Assembly: GCF_022832975.1 (NCBI RefSeq)
Contig: NZ_CP094846.1
Location: forward strand, 1,461,501 to 1,525,500
Direction: 5' to 3'
From: Ornithobacterium rhinotracheale
GTDB taxonomy: Bacteria > Bacteroidota > Bacteroidia > Flavobacteriales > Weeksellaceae
Length of the DNA: 64,000 nt
The notes beneath the pieces were generated by a model. That model ran no database searches, had not been told where the DNA came from, and was given only the letters and a program-made list of their open reading frames with translations. The position numbers were made by a program, and so were the translations under genes. Positions 44,673 through 54,498 of the stretch are shown one piece after another. Position 1 is the first letter of the stretch, and every line of letters starts with the position of its first letter.

Positions 44673-46316
44673 TTAATTTTTCTTTTTCAGAATTAAAGAC
44701 ATAAAGTAAAAAGCAGTCATAACCCCTGCTAGAATCAAGGCGATGCGTCCAACGACATCGCCTGATTTTGTATAAGGCGTAAGCTCGCTGTTAAGATGCA
44801 CCTCGCCACGCAAAAATCCTTTTTCATCATAAGGCAAAGATTGCACAACATCGCCACGCTGATTGATGAATGCCGAAATTCCGCTATTGGCAGCACGCAC
44901 CACATCTCTCCTATTCTCGATAGCTCGGAGCTTGGCATATTCCAAAAATTGTTTGTGCCCCTGCGTATTGCCCCACCAAGAGTCGTTGGTGCTTACAGAA
45001 ATGAAATTTGCCCCATTTTTTACAAATTCAGAAACAAATTCTCCAAAAATAGATTCGTAACACACCAGTGGCGCCACTTTTCCATTGTTTAATGTATTGC
45101 TAAAAACGCTTCGCTCCTTTTGCGTAGTAAGCGAATTTACGCTGCCACCAAAATCAAGCATGGCATCGCCGAGCAATGGTTTCAACACCGACATGTATGG
45201 GAATAGCTCCACGCCTACCACCAATTTTGATTTAAAATAAATTTGCACAGAATCCTTTGTATTCAACTGAGCAACAGCGTTATAATGATTAAGCCAGCCG
45301 CCATTTCTCATTTCTATTGCCGTAGGATTTGGCATTTCTTCTTGGTTAAAGAATTTTACGGCATCCATACCAGAAATAAAATTCACTTGCGGATTATAGC
45401 GTACAAACTCTTTGATTCTCTGAATATAATAATCACTCTCTACATCATTTAACACCACATTGTCCAGCCCTGGAAAAGCCGTTTCTGGCGCAATCACAAA
45501 TTGAGTAGAATCCGTAATTCCTTTTTGGGCTAAATTGAGCAAATCCATCAAAATCTGATCTCCCGATAGTTGGTATTTTTCCCGATACGGATCCAATTTA
45601 GGCTGAAGCAAAACAACTTCTACCGATTGTTCTGATTTTTCTACATAATTATCGTACATAATGTAGGAACCACCTATCGGCAACAGTATGGTGAAAATGC
45701 CCAAAATTAGCATTTTTTTGCCCCACGCTTTCTGATGTTCCAAAAATGAATTAATGCCCAAAAACAAAAATTCATTGACTAAAATTACCCAAAGCGTTCC
45801 GCCCAAGGCTCCCGTTACGCTGTACCATTGCACCCACTTGTGAAAGCTGGCAAAAGCGTTTCCTAAATTTAACCAAGGCCAAGCAAAATCCCAATTTAAG
45901 TGTAATTTTTCAAGGCAAATCCAAATCATGGGCAAAAATGCATAACCTAAAAAATTACCGAATTTAAGTCTTATTTTGTGGAAAAACAGAAAAGCAAGCG
46001 ACATCAATAAACTATTGACAATCAAAGCAAAAAGATAAGCAAACCAAGCTTGTTGCAATTCGCTCGAAGTGGCATCGGTCTCGGGATGCGCATGGCTAAG
46101 CCATGAATAAGTAAGCATATTAAAGATTAAAAACGCAAACAGACTTAATCCGAAAATTTTAAGTCCTTTCTTGCCAAATTCAGCTTCAGAAAATTGTCTT
46201 TCAATCAATAATAAAGGAATGAAGGCAAAAAACACCAACAATGAAAAGCCATTGATAGGCCAACTTAAAACGAAAAGCAAGCCCGCAATTAGGGCCAATA
46301 AAACTGATTTCCACAT
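44673..46316 (-). CDS. lnt: Apolipoprotein N-acyltransferase
   Basis: The 547-residue enzyme adds the third acyl chain to lipoproteins in the inner membrane. It has about eight membrane helices, then a nitrilase-like domain with the catalytic Glu in IAPETAFPG, Lys in YFKSKLVVGVELFP and Cys in VCYESIFGEF. NDSWWGNTQGHKQFLEYAKLRAIE is split over the conserved end. The window encodes several lipoproteins that would be substrates. The gene has its own leaderless-type promoter. Confidence 0.94.
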   Translation of the reverse strand: MWKSVLLALIAGLLFVLSWPINGFSLLVFFAFIPLLLIERQFSEAEFGKKGLKIFGLSLFAFLIFNMLTYSWLSHAHPETDATSSELQQAWFAYLFALIVNSLLMSLAFLFFHKIRLKFGNFLGYAFLPMIWICLEKLHLNWDFAWPWLNLGNAFASFHKWVQWYSVTGALGGTLWVILVNEFLFLGINSFLEHQKAWGKKMLILGIFTILLPIGGSYIMYDNYVEKSEQSVEVVLLQPKLDPYREKYQLSGDQILMDLLNLAQKGITDSTQFVIAPETAFPGLDNVVLNDVESDYYIQRIKEFVRYNPQVNFISGMDAVKFFNQEEMPNPTAIEMRNGGWLNHYNAVAQLNTKDSVQIYFKSKLVVGVELFPYMSVLKPLLGDAMLDFGGSVNSLTTQKERSVFSNTLNNGKVAPLVCYESIFGEFVSEFVKNGANFISVSTNDSWWGNTQGHKQFLEYAKLRAIENRRDVVRAANSGISAFINQRGDVVQSLPYDEKGFLRGEVHLNSELTPYTKSGDVVGRIALILAGVMTAFYFMSLILKKKN

Positions 46317-46321
46317 AAAAG

Positions 46322-46329
46322 CAAAGGTA
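46322..46329 (-). promoter_or_regulatory. -7 promoter element (TACCTTTG) of lnt, leaderless arrangement
   Basis: An exact TAnnTTTG match on the minus strand, with five bases (CTTTT) between it and the lnt ATG. Confidence 0.6.
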
Positions 46330-46461
46330 TTAATTTTATTTTTTCTAAAAATTTAATTTGTGGCTTATGGCTTAAAACTTTTACCTTTATTGAAATTTTT
46401 TTGAAAGACTTTCCAACCTTTTGACAAAAAAATTCGTTTGTATAGATAGAAAGCAATTTTT

Positions 46462-47022
46462 ATGGGCAAAATAATTCCAATGCAAAACACCAACACGCTT
46501 ATCCGAGCGGTGCAGCAAAACAATCGCCGAGCGCAGCGCGAGCTGTATGAGCGATTTGCGCCACGCTTGTTGAGTGTTTGCCATTGGTATATTAAAGATT
46601 TTGAGTTTGCACAAGATGCGATGAGTCGGGCTTTTTTAAAGATTTTTAATTCCATTGCTGAATTTAAAGGGACCGAAGAAAAAGCACTCTACAGCTGGAT
46701 GCGAAAAATCGCCGTGAATGAATGTCTGGATTTTCTGCGTAGTAAAATGGCTAAAAATTCGTTTAACTATTTAGAAGATATGCACGAGCAAATTGCCATG
46801 CCAGACCTTTCGCAACTGACGGAAAAAGAACTCGAAAACATCTTAAACATCTTGCCCACAGGTTGCAGAATTGTTTTTGTTCTCTATGTTTTAGAAGACA
46901 TGAAACACCACGAAATCGCTGAGAAATTAGGCATTTCGGTAGGAACGAGCAAATCGCAACTGGCGTATGCCAAAAATATACTAAAAACGAATTTATCAAA
47001 AGAAACACTCTATGCACAATAA
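46462..47022 (+). CDS. RNA polymerase ECF sigma factor
   Basis: The 186-residue sigma-70 family protein has region 2 (QRELYERFAPRLLSVCHWYI, AQDAMSRAFLKIFNSI, WMRKIAVNECLDFLR) and region 4 (LPTGCRIVFVLYVLEDMKHHEIAEKLGISVGTSKSQ, in two parts), with nothing else. A second ATG at codon 7 is also possible. The next gene overlaps by 11 bases and has one membrane helix, the usual layout of an anti-sigma partner. Confidence 0.9.
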   Translation: MGKIIPMQNTNTLIRAVQQNNRRAQRELYERFAPRLLSVCHWYIKDFEFAQDAMSRAFLKIFNSIAEFKGTEEKALYSWMRKIAVNECLDFLRSKMAKNSFNYLEDMHEQIAMPDLSQLTEKELENILNILPTGCRIVFVLYVLEDMKHHEIAEKLGISVGTSKSQLAYAKNILKTNLSKETLYAQ

Positions 47023-47707
47023 TAATTGGAAAAATCAGCTACAAGATAAAATGAACCAAAGGGAAATTAAGCCCGATGATGCCCTTTGGAATAAAATTGA
47101 ACAGAATTTAAATACCGAAAAACCAAAATTGTTTTTTTGGACATATTTTTCAGTGGCGGCTTCGGTTTTGCTTTTGATTGGATTAGGTATTTATTTTTAT
47201 CCCGAAAAATCTACGCCTAAAGTGGCCGTTCAGCAAACCACTTCTGTGCCCGAAATTAAAGTAGAAACACATAAAAGTGATCCAGAAATCAATACTAAAG
47301 AAACTGAAATTGAGCCTAAAACGCCCGAAATTCAGCCTAAAGAAAAAACACAAATTGCAGCAGCCACACCTACGGATGATTTAGCCAAAAAAAAAGCATT
47401 AAAAAACGAAATTTTACAATCAATTCAGCAGATTGATGATTTGCTTGCTGCTCATCCAGAGCTGAAAGATTCTTTGCAAAAAAATGCACCTACCACAAGC
47501 TATATTTCGGCGCAGGAATTACTCGCCAGTGTAGAAAATGAGAAAATGCCACAAACGCCGTATGAGTATGTGAATATGAATTCGCAACAGCTTTTGGCAC
47601 AAGTGGAAGACGAAATCTTTAGCGAAAAATCTCCGCAACTTTTGGATTTTATTTCCAAAAATTTAAAGAAAATACATTTAGCCCTTCAGAATAAAATTTC
47701 AAAATAA
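47012..47707 (+). CDS. Single-pass membrane protein, candidate anti-sigma factor
   Basis: The 231-residue protein has a cytoplasmic N-terminus with DALWNKIEQNL, a membrane helix at about residues 45-65 (YFSVAASVLLLIGLGIYFY) and a low-complexity Pro/Lys/Glu periplasmic stretch followed by a helical end. The topology and the 11-base overlap with the sigma gene suggest an anti-sigma or signalling role. No known anti-sigma domain is clear. Confidence 0.65.
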   Translation: MHNNNWKNQLQDKMNQREIKPDDALWNKIEQNLNTEKPKLFFWTYFSVAASVLLLIGLGIYFYPEKSTPKVAVQQTTSVPEIKVETHKSDPEINTKETEIEPKTPEIQPKEKTQIAAATPTDDLAKKKALKNEILQSIQQIDDLLAAHPELKDSLQKNAPTTSYISAQELLASVENEKMPQTPYEYVNMNSQQLLAQVEDEIFSEKSPQLLDFISKNLKKIHLALQNKISK

Positions 47708-47714
47708 TACACAC

Positions 47715-48740
47715 ATGAAAAAGTTTACTTTATGGATTAGTTTTGTGCTACTCTGCTCCACAGGATTGGTCAATGCGCAGTCTTTTGAATCTCAAGTAAA
47801 AACCATTAAAAACCGAATTGATTCTATCACGACAAGCGAAAAAAATCTTTTAAAAATTGAAATTAAAAAGATTGATGAAGCTTTCAAAAAAAGGGAAATC
47901 GACCAAGCCACTGCCCAACAAATGAAATTGGATGCCGCGAAAAAATCAAGCGAAAACATCAATCAAAAAGTGGAAAAAGAGAAAGAAAAATTGAATTTGC
48001 TTTTGAGCCAACAAGTGAGCCAGAACATCAAAACGGAAAATCCCCAAAACGCGACCGACACGATTGTGATTGTTCGTAAGAAAAATTCAATCAAGATTAC
48101 GGCTTCATCGCACCGAAAAGATACGCGCAAAAAAGTGAGATATATCAATAGCTATTCGGGATTGAGTTTAGCCATTGGATTGCACGCATTGGATGGCGAT
48201 ATTGCAAAGGATTTTAAAGTTTGGGGTTCCAAATCGATTGAGATTGGCTATGCGAGAAACTTAACTTTGGTAAAAGATAATTCGCTTACATTTCACTATG
48301 GTTTGTCGCTTATGATTGATAAATTAAAATTTAAAAACAATGATTATTTTGTGAATAAAAATGGCGTGACATCGGTAGAGCAATATCCATTAGATTTAAG
48401 TAAATCAAAGCTTAAAACTACTTATTTGATTCTGCCCGTAACATTTAATTATAATTTTCCTTCTCGGACTACTGCTGAAGGTTTTAGAATGGGCGTAGGT
48501 GCCTATGCAGGAACTTTGCTAAACGAAAAACAAGTCTTGCGCTACCGAAATGAGAATGGTAGCAAGATGCGAGAAGCAGTAAAAAACAATTTAGACGCTA
48601 CTCAATGGATTTATGGCGTTTCGGCACATTTTGGCTATGGTACTTGGATTTTTTATGCCAAATACACGCTCACACCATTGTTTGAAAACGCACCGAGCAA
48701 ATCGTATCCGTTCTCCATAGGTGTGCGTATTGGATACTAA
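47715..48740 (+). CDS. Outer membrane beta-barrel protein with N-terminal coiled coil
   Basis: The 341-residue protein has a signal peptide ending VNAQ, a charged coiled coil at about residues 25-100 (KKSSENINQKVEKEKEKLN), then a beta-barrel region with alternating aromatic residues ending in FSIGVRIGY, a typical terminal strand. It is the third gene of the sigma operon, 7 bases after the membrane protein, and may be a target or sensor of that envelope response. Confidence 0.75.
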   Translation: MKKFTLWISFVLLCSTGLVNAQSFESQVKTIKNRIDSITTSEKNLLKIEIKKIDEAFKKREIDQATAQQMKLDAAKKSSENINQKVEKEKEKLNLLLSQQVSQNIKTENPQNATDTIVIVRKKNSIKITASSHRKDTRKKVRYINSYSGLSLAIGLHALDGDIAKDFKVWGSKSIEIGYARNLTLVKDNSLTFHYGLSLMIDKLKFKNNDYFVNKNGVTSVEQYPLDLSKSKLKTTYLILPVTFNYNFPSRTTAEGFRMGVGAYAGTLLNEKQVLRYRNENGSKMREAVKNNLDATQWIYGVSAHFGYGTWIFYAKYTLTPLFENAPSKSYPFSIGVRIGY

Positions 48741-48761
48741 AATTTCTCCCCTATTATAATT

Positions 48762-48799
48762 AAAAAGGCAATTTCACACGGTTAGAAATTGCCTTTTTT
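48762..48799 (+). terminator. Intrinsic terminator after the ECF sigma operon
   Basis: AAAAAGGCAATTTC pairs perfectly with GAAATTGCCTTTTT around a 9-base loop, with a T-run, 22 bases after the barrel gene. It may also act for the convergent gene at 48822. Confidence 0.9.
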
Positions 48800-48821
48800 G
48801 ATGTTTTTAAGTTTAAAATCA

Positions 48822-49220
48822 TCACGAATAATATTTCCATCGCGGAATGATTTCAAACAAGCCGTAACCCACAAAAGTAAAAAGCGTGAACATCGGTAAC
48901 AAAGTCTTGAGCAACGAAAACTCAGGATTTAAAATTACAATGATAAACAAAGCCGAAACGGTGGCGTAAACACCCCATTTTTTGTATTGATAGGTAAACC
49001 AAAGTCCCACGAGCGTTACAATTGCCATGGCAAGTACGGTGTAGCTATACCAAAGTGGCTCAATGCCAATGGTAGGGTCGAGCTGCACAGGATTTTCGAT
49101 GATTCTTTTAATTCTAAAAACCGAAAAAGAAATCGTCATGGCAGCCACGAGTATCAAAACCAGTTTAAAACCGAAACTTTTTTCTGGTGAAACATCTGGG
49201 AAATAATTATCGTCTCTCAT
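48822..49220 (-). CDS. Hypothetical membrane protein
   Basis: The 132-residue protein has an N-terminal acidic/aromatic stretch and about four predicted helices (LVLILVAAMTISFSVF, WYSYTVLAMAIVTLVGLWF and two more). Its family is unknown. It lies 6 bases after the alpha/beta hydrolase gene and is probably co-transcribed with it. Confidence 0.7.
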   Translation of the reverse strand: MRDDNYFPDVSPEKSFGFKLVLILVAAMTISFSVFRIKRIIENPVQLDPTIGIEPLWYSYTVLAMAIVTLVGLWFTYQYKKWGVYATVSALFIIVILNPEFSLLKTLLPMFTLFTFVGYGLFEIIPRWKYYS

Positions 49221-49226
49221 AATCTA

Positions 49227-50105
49227 TTAATATTCAATTTTTTCTATGCCTAAATTTTTGGTATCACGCTCAATAAAGTTTAAAATTTCAGGAAAAATCA
49301 CTTTATTTCGCCAGCTTGGTCGGTATCTTGGCACATGTCCCGCACCTTTCATCACTACCAAACGATGTGGGATTTTCGCATCGGTCAGTGCTTTGTCAAG
49401 CGCAAAACCTTGTGCTTTATTCACCAACAAATCGGTGGTTCCTTGAAACATCAATGTTGGTTTATTAGCCAAGTTGAACAAAGGGCTGGCTTCTTTAAAA
49501 CTTTCAGGGATTTTCTCGCCACGCTTGTATTTGTCTCCCACAGCGATAGACATCGTGCGCTTGGTGTACCAGTAGTAGAATTTCTCATTAGTATAAGCCT
49601 TTGAATAAAAGTCCGTAGGCGACGACATCGAAATCACTTTAGACACATTTTCTGGATGCTCATGCGCATACATCAATGTCAAATGCCCGCCTGCACTTTC
49701 GCCAAGCACGATATAGGGAGACTTGGGTAAATGATATTTTTGGGTATTTTCTTTTAAAAATTCTATGGCTTGCGAAACATCTGCCAGCTGGTCTTTATAA
49801 TTAATTTTCTTGTTGGCCCAGCGATAAGTGATGCTCGCCGTAGGGTATTGTTTTTTATGCAAATAATTCTGAATCATACGCAAGTGCCAAGGCTCGCCCA
49901 AAACCCAGCCACCCCCGTGAATGATGACCACCAAGGGCTTATCATCACGAAATGCGGGCAAGAATAAATCCATGCGATGTCTTTTGTTTTCGCCATAAGA
50001 CAAGTTGAATTCTTTGGTTCCGCCGTAGTAATCCGTTGTTTTTTTATAATTATTACATGAAACAAACATCATAACAATCGAAAATATCAGTATTTTTTTC
50101 ATCAT
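49227..50105 (-). CDS. Alpha/beta hydrolase lipoprotein (esterase/BD-FAE-like)
   Basis: From ATG 50105 the protein has 292 residues and a lipobox MFVSC. The oxyanion motif VVIHGGGWVLGEPW and the nucleophile in VLGESAGGHLTLMYA identify an esterase of the hormone-sensitive lipase or feruloyl esterase group; the catalytic His is in KGAGHVPRYR. The acid is probably in GTTDLLVNK. I rejected the longer frame from 50135, because ATG 50105 starts the signal peptide. It follows the MFS gene closely. Confidence 0.87.
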   Translation of the reverse strand: MMKKILIFSIVMMFVSCNNYKKTTDYYGGTKEFNLSYGENKRHRMDLFLPAFRDDKPLVVIIHGGGWVLGEPWHLRMIQNYLHKKQYPTASITYRWANKKINYKDQLADVSQAIEFLKENTQKYHLPKSPYIVLGESAGGHLTLMYAHEHPENVSKVISMSSPTDFYSKAYTNEKFYYWYTKRTMSIAVGDKYKRGEKIPESFKEASPLFNLANKPTLMFQGTTDLLVNKAQGFALDKALTDAKIPHRLVVMKGAGHVPRYRPSWRNKVIFPEILNFIERDTKNLGIEKIEY

Positions 50106-50138
50106 ATAATCTTTGTTGTTCAAAAAATTAGCCAAAAA

Positions 50139-51410
50139 TCAATTTTTATCATCTTTTATCAATCGCAAAAAGATAATTGCCAAGATAAAAAAGATGCCTA
50201 AACACAAAGCGGAATACTGCATACTTCCCATTAAATAAAGCACTTGCGCAAAGAGAAAACTACCCAGAATAAGCGCAATTTTTTCTACAATGTCGTAAAA
50301 ACTGAAATAAATGGTATTGTCGTTTGATTTGGGTAAAAGCTTGGAATAAGAACTACGGCAAAGTGCCTGAACGCCACCCAACACTAAGCCTACGGCGGCT
50401 CCTAGAGCATAAAATTCAGCGGTTACATAAGTATCGTCTCGATGCATTAAAAACGCTGAAACACAAATTCCTGCCCAAATGACAAGTCCCACTTGCAAGG
50501 CAGATAAATTGCCCATTTTCTTGGATAAATACGCAAAAAGATACGAGCCCGCCACCGCGACAAATTGGATTAAAAGTATCGCAATGATTAATTTATTGGA
50601 ATCTAAGCCTAATTCTTCGTCACCGAAACGGCTCGCCATGTAATTAATGGTCTGAATCCCCACGCTGAGAAAGAAAAATGCCAATAAATAGTATTTTAAT
50701 CGCTGAATTTTGAATAGCTCCTGCCCTACTTTAAACAACTCACGATGTGCGTGACGCCATACTTTGGGAGATTTGTTTTCGGGCTGGGTGTAGCTGTTTG
50801 GCAAGTTTTTAAATGTGTATTGCGCAAATCCAATCCACCAGAGTGCAACGAGCAAAAACGAATAGCGCGTAAGCTCTTCGCTCACAAACATAATCATCGC
50901 CAAACAGAAAATAAGCAAAATTGCCGAGCCGATGTAGCCATACACAAAGCCTTGTGCCGAGAGTTTATCCTGCATTTCTTTGTCGGCGATTTCGGGCAGA
51001 TAGGCATTGTAAAATACTAAACTTCCCCAGTAGCCCACACTCGCCATAATGCTACCGATAACACCAATCCAGAGTGTTTCTTCATTAGTGAAAAAAAATA
51101 GAGAGGCACATCCAAAAGAGCCCAAAGCCGAAAAAATCTTTAAAAATCGTTTTTTGTTCCCAATTTGGTCTGAAATGGCTGATAAAATCGGCGAAAGCAA
51201 AACCACAATCACAAAGGATGCGGTAATGGAATACGAGTACAGAATATCTTTGTCAGAAAACTGAATGCCAAAGACTTTCACTCCCTCTTGTCCGCTGAGC
51301 ACGGCGCCAAAATAAATCGGAAAAATCGCCGTAGTAATTACCAAAGAATATACCGAATTTGCCCAATCATAAAATGCCCATGCAAATTGCTGTTTTTTGA
51401 GTTTTTCCAT
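50139..51410 (-). CDS. MFS transporter of the UMF1 (Atg22-like) group
   Basis: The 423-residue permease has about twelve helices. FAWAFYDWANSVYSLVITTAIFP (in two parts) at its N-terminus is the UMF1 hallmark, and LGGVQALCRSSYSKLLPKSN in helix 10-11 is also typical. The substrate is unknown; fungal Atg22 exports amino acids from vacuoles. It is the first gene of a run with the esterase lipoprotein and the small membrane protein. Confidence 0.88.
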   Translation of the reverse strand: MEKLKKQQFAWAFYDWANSVYSLVITTAIFPIYFGAVLSGQEGVKVFGIQFSDKDILYSYSITASFVIVVLLSPILSAISDQIGNKKRFLKIFSALGSFGCASLFFFTNEETLWIGVIGSIMASVGYWGSLVFYNAYLPEIADKEMQDKLSAQGFVYGYIGSAILLIFCLAMIMFVSEELTRYSFLLVALWWIGFAQYTFKNLPNSYTQPENKSPKVWRHAHRELFKVGQELFKIQRLKYYLLAFFFLSVGIQTINYMASRFGDEELGLDSNKLIIAILLIQFVAVAGSYLFAYLSKKMGNLSALQVGLVIWAGICVSAFLMHRDDTYVTAEFYALGAAVGLVLGGVQALCRSSYSKLLPKSNDNTIYFSFYDIVEKIALILGSFLFAQVLYLMGSMQYSALCLGIFFILAIIFLRLIKDDKN

Positions 51411-51433
51411 AAAATATTTTCAATTCAAAATAG

Positions 51434-51478
51434 AAAAAGCTATCCGCACATACATCGATGTTGGTGGATAGCTTTTTT
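51434..51478 (-). terminator. Intrinsic terminator between ybaB and the MFS gene
   Basis: AAAAAGCTATCC and GGATAGCTTTTTT form a 12-bp stem; on the minus strand it ends in CTTTTTCT, 27 bases past ybaB. Confidence 0.8.
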
Positions 51479-51504
51479 GTTTCAATATCTTGTGATCATA
51501 AACC

Positions 51505-51816
51505 TTAAAACGGCATTCCTGGAATCTGTGGCATACCTTGTCTCGCCACGCGCTCTAGCTCTGCATCGTATTGGTTCTGAGCATTTTCAAGTGCTTTATT
51601 TAAAGTGAGAATTAAATAATCTACTAGTTGCTCTTTGTCTTCTAAAAGCTCGTCTTCAATTTTTATTTCTTTTACTCTTCCCGCTTTTGAAACTTTTACT
51701 TCTAGCAAATTATCAGATGATTTTTCATCTAAAAATTCGTTTTTCATTGCGTCTTTTGCATTTTGTATCTTTTGTTGAGATTCTTGTAATTGTCCCAACA
51801 TTTTCATCATATCCAT
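51505..51816 (-). CDS. YbaB/EbfC nucleoid-associated protein
   Basis: The 103-residue protein has the family layout: MMKMLGQLQESQQKIQNAKDAM, then VKVSKAGRVKEIKIEDELL and a C-terminal helix ending GMPQIPGMPF. These dimers bind DNA. The usual dnaX-ybaB-recR neighbours are absent. TATTTTTG (51845-51852) lies about 28 bases upstream. Confidence 0.9.
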   Translation of the reverse strand: MDMMKMLGQLQESQQKIQNAKDAMKNEFLDEKSSDNLLEVKVSKAGRVKEIKIEDELLEDKEQLVDYLILTLNKALENAQNQYDAELERVARQGMPQIPGMPF

Positions 51817-51891
51817 GGTCTAATTTTTTTGAATTTAATTTGCCCAAAAATACAAAAATTTTGGAATTAAGCTTATTATTTTAGGATTTAA

Positions 51892-52827
51892 TCAAGGATT
51901 TGTAATGTCCTGCTCAATTTTTATGGCTAAATTTTTCTCAGTACCATACAATTTCAATTCGCGAATGTCTGCAGGGAGATTGATGTTTGCCGCCACCAAT
52001 TGATTTTTCACTTCACGAATGATTCTACCGCGCAACACATTTGCCGCTACTTTGTAGTCCTTGGTCGCTACCCAGAACAAAACTTTTAAATTCACGGCAC
52101 TTGCCGCCAATTCATCTTCAATCACAAAACTCTTGTGGGTAGAAGTTTTCATTACATTTGGGTGCTCATCTAAGATTTTTTGGATAATTTCTTTTGCTTG
52201 GTCAATGTCGTCTTCGTAACCGATGCCCACGATGAAATCCATTCGGTAAAAACCATCAATTGTATAATTTTCAACGGGCTTGGTAAGCACATCGCTGTTA
52301 GGGATAAAAATGTCGCGCCCGTCTGAGGTTTTGATGTGGGTGTATCTAAAATTCATGGCTTGCACGCTCCCAAAATGAGAATCTATCTGGATACTATCGT
52401 TGATATTAAACGGACGATTAAAGGCTAAAATAATTCCTGCCAAAAAGTTTTTCCCAATGTCTTGAAAAGCAAAACCTAAAATCAAAGCGATTCCACCTGC
52501 GGCGCCTAAAATGGTGCTTGCCACGCTTTTGAGTCCTGCTACTTCAAGCGCCAGCATTGCCGAAATTAAAAATAAAACTAATTGTACCGTGCGAGACAAA
52601 AATTTGGCCATCAACGGGTCGTTGGCTTTCTTTAAAAATCTTTTTTGATAAAAACTGGTGATGATTTTAGCCAGTAAATACCCTAAAATAATGATTAAAA
52701 TACCTACAAAAATACTCGGTAAATTCGACAAAAAATTGTGATAATGATCCTGTACCGAACCTTTTACAAAATCAATGGATTTTTCGGTTTGGTCTGTGAA
52801 ATTGGTAGTTTGTAAAAAAATGCTCAT
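51892..52827 (-). CDS. MscS-family mechanosensitive ion channel
   Basis: The 311-residue protein has three N-terminal helices, of which the third is the pore-lining, Gly/Ala-rich segment (VASTILGAAGGIALILGFA), followed by AFQDIGKNFLAGIIL and the beta domain (INDSIQIDSHFGSVQAM, DGRDIFIPNSDVL). The C-terminal alpha/beta domain is complete. It protects cells from hypo-osmotic shock. It is a single gene. Confidence 0.93.
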   Translation of the reverse strand: MSIFLQTTNFTDQTEKSIDFVKGSVQDHYHNFLSNLPSIFVGILIIILGYLLAKIITSFYQKRFLKKANDPLMAKFLSRTVQLVLFLISAMLALEVAGLKSVASTILGAAGGIALILGFAFQDIGKNFLAGIILAFNRPFNINDSIQIDSHFGSVQAMNFRYTHIKTSDGRDIFIPNSDVLTKPVENYTIDGFYRMDFIVGIGYEDDIDQAKEIIQKILDEHPNVMKTSTHKSFVIEDELAASAVNLKVLFWVATKDYKVAANVLRGRIIREVKNQLVAANINLPADIRELKLYGTEKNLAIKIEQDITNP

Positions 52828-52936
52828 TTTGAATGTTTTTTTGCTTAAAGTTTGGGCAAAAATACTATTTTTTTAGCATTCTTAAATTTAGCTAAAAACA
52901 AATTCTGCTTTTAACCTTAAAAAAAATCATTTATTG

Positions 52937-52944
52937 TATATTTG
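52937..52944 (+). promoter_or_regulatory. -7 promoter element (TATATTTG) of the lipoprotein gene at 52961
   Basis: An exact match, 16 bases before the ATG. The opposite strand carries TATTTTTG at 52857-52864 for the divergent mscS gene. Confidence 0.5.
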
Positions 52945-52960
52945 ATAAAAATTTAGGCAA

Positions 52961-53485
52961 ATGAAAATCGGGCAATATTTAATTTTAGTATTATTTTTTT
53001 TCTCATGCAAAGGCAAAGTGGAACAAGAAATCATCGTTGCCAAACCCATGGATATTTCTGAAAATGAAATCACAAATTATGTGGAATATTGCAACAACCG
53101 ATTTGATATTTGCATGAATTATCCAAGCAATTTCAAGCCCGAGCCTGAGCCTACCAATGGCGATGGGCGTGTGTTTAGCAACGAACCAGATGATGCAGAA
53201 ATCCGAATTTTTGGTTCTACTTTTTCGCCCAATAGCCAGATAAAGGATATTTTAGAAATCTTGAAAGAAGAACTGGAAATCTATAATTTAAAAAAGGATA
53301 AAAATCGAGTGGAAGTTTTTGGTCTAAATAAAACTAATAACCACTTGCACCACGAAATTATAATCATAAAAAAACAAGCCAAAAGCAAAAATGATGAGCT
53401 TTGTAGCTTGTCTTTCACCTATCCCCACGCCAAGCGCAAGAAGTTTAAATCTTATTGGAGGATTATCTCAAATTCTTTTAACTAA
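52961..53485 (+). CDS. Hypothetical lipoprotein
   Basis: The 174-residue protein has a lipobox (FFSC) at residue 18. The segment [19 protein letters not shown] resembles the start of secreted proteins with a PsbP/Mog1-like fold, but I cannot confirm that. Four cysteines occur after the lipobox. Its 3' end overlaps the convergent obg gene by 4 bases. Confidence 0.7.
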   Translation: MKIGQYLILVLFFFSCKGKVEQEIIVAKPMDISENEITNYVEYCNNRFDICMNYPSNFKPEPEPTNGDGRVFSNEPDDAEIRIFGSTFSPNSQIKDILEILKEELEIYNLKKDKNRVEVFGLNKTNNHLHHEIIIIKKQAKSKNDELCSLSFTYPHAKRKKFKSYWRIISNSFN

Positions 53486-54474
53486 ATAGTTTCATTAAGT
53501 TTTTTCCAAAGTAAATCTTTGAGCTCTTGAAGTCCCGTTTGTGCCACCGATGAGATAAAAACATGCGGCACATCTTTTGGCAATTGTTCTGCAATTTCCG
53601 CCTTCAATTCATCATCGAGCATATCCGATTTTGAAATAGCTATCACAAAATCCTTATCGAGCAATTCTTTGTTATAATTTTCTAGTTCATTCTTCAATAT
53701 TTCGTATTCCTTTGCGTAATCTTTGGCATCTGCTGGAATCAAAAACAATAAAAGTGCATTTCGCTCAATATGGCGTAAGAATCTATGTCCTAAACCTTTA
53801 CCCTCCGATGCCCCTTCGATTATTCCAGGTATATCCGCCATCACAAATGAATCATGATTGCGATATTCTACAATACCCAAATTCGGGGTGAGTGTCGTAA
53901 ATTCATAATCCCCAATCTTCGGTTTGGCCGCCGTAAGCACCGAAAGTAGGGTGGATTTTCCAGCATTTGGGAACCCTACCAAGCCCACATCTGCCAGTAC
54001 TTTTAGCTCAAAAGTAGCTTGCATTTCCTTGCCTGGCTCGCCTGGTTGTGCATAGCGAGGTGTTTGGTTTACCGATGTTCTAAAATGCCAATTTCCGAGC
54101 CCTCCACGCCCACCGTGGAGCAACACTTCTTTCTGCCCATCTTCGGTGATTTCAAACAGCTGATGCCCCTGCTCATCTTTCACTACTGTACCAAGTGGCA
54201 CCTCAATATATACATCTTGGCCATCGGCACCCGTGCTCCTTTGCTTGCCGCCATTTCCACCATTTTCAGCCTTTAAGTGGCGTGTATATCTTAGATGAAA
54301 AAGCGTCCAGCGGTGGCTATTGCCCACGATAATAATGTTTCCTCCACGCCCACCGTCTCCCCCATCGGGACCTCCTTTGGGCACATATTTTTCTTTGCGC
54401 AAATGTGCAGAACCAGCTCCTCCTTTCCCGCTGGCTACACTGATTCTTACATGGTCTATAAAGTTGTCTTGCAT
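53482..54474 (-). CDS. obg: Obg GTPase
   Basis: The 330-residue ribosome-assembly GTPase is complete. The glycine-rich Obg fold covers the first 155 residues ([34 protein letters not shown]), and the G domain has [14 protein letters not shown] (G1), [14 protein letters not shown] (G3) and AISKSD (G4). The C-terminal OCT domain is absent, as in other Bacteroidota. The DUF721 gene follows on the upstream side. Confidence 0.96.
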   Translation of the reverse strand: MQDNFIDHVRISVASGKGGAGSAHLRKEKYVPKGGPDGGDGGRGGNIIIVGNSHRWTLFHLRYTRHLKAENGGNGGKQRSTGADGQDVYIEVPLGTVVKDEQGHQLFEITEDGQKEVLLHGGRGGLGNWHFRTSVNQTPRYAQPGEPGKEMQATFELKVLADVGLVGFPNAGKSTLLSVLTAAKPKIGDYEFTTLTPNLGIVEYRNHDSFVMADIPGIIEGASEGKGLGHRFLRHIERNALLLFLIPADAKDYAKEYEILKNELENYNKELLDKDFVIAISKSDMLDDELKAEIAEQLPKDVPHVFISSVAQTGLQELKDLLWKKLNETI

Positions 54475-54498
54475 TGTTTTTTTGTTTTTTATTGTTAA

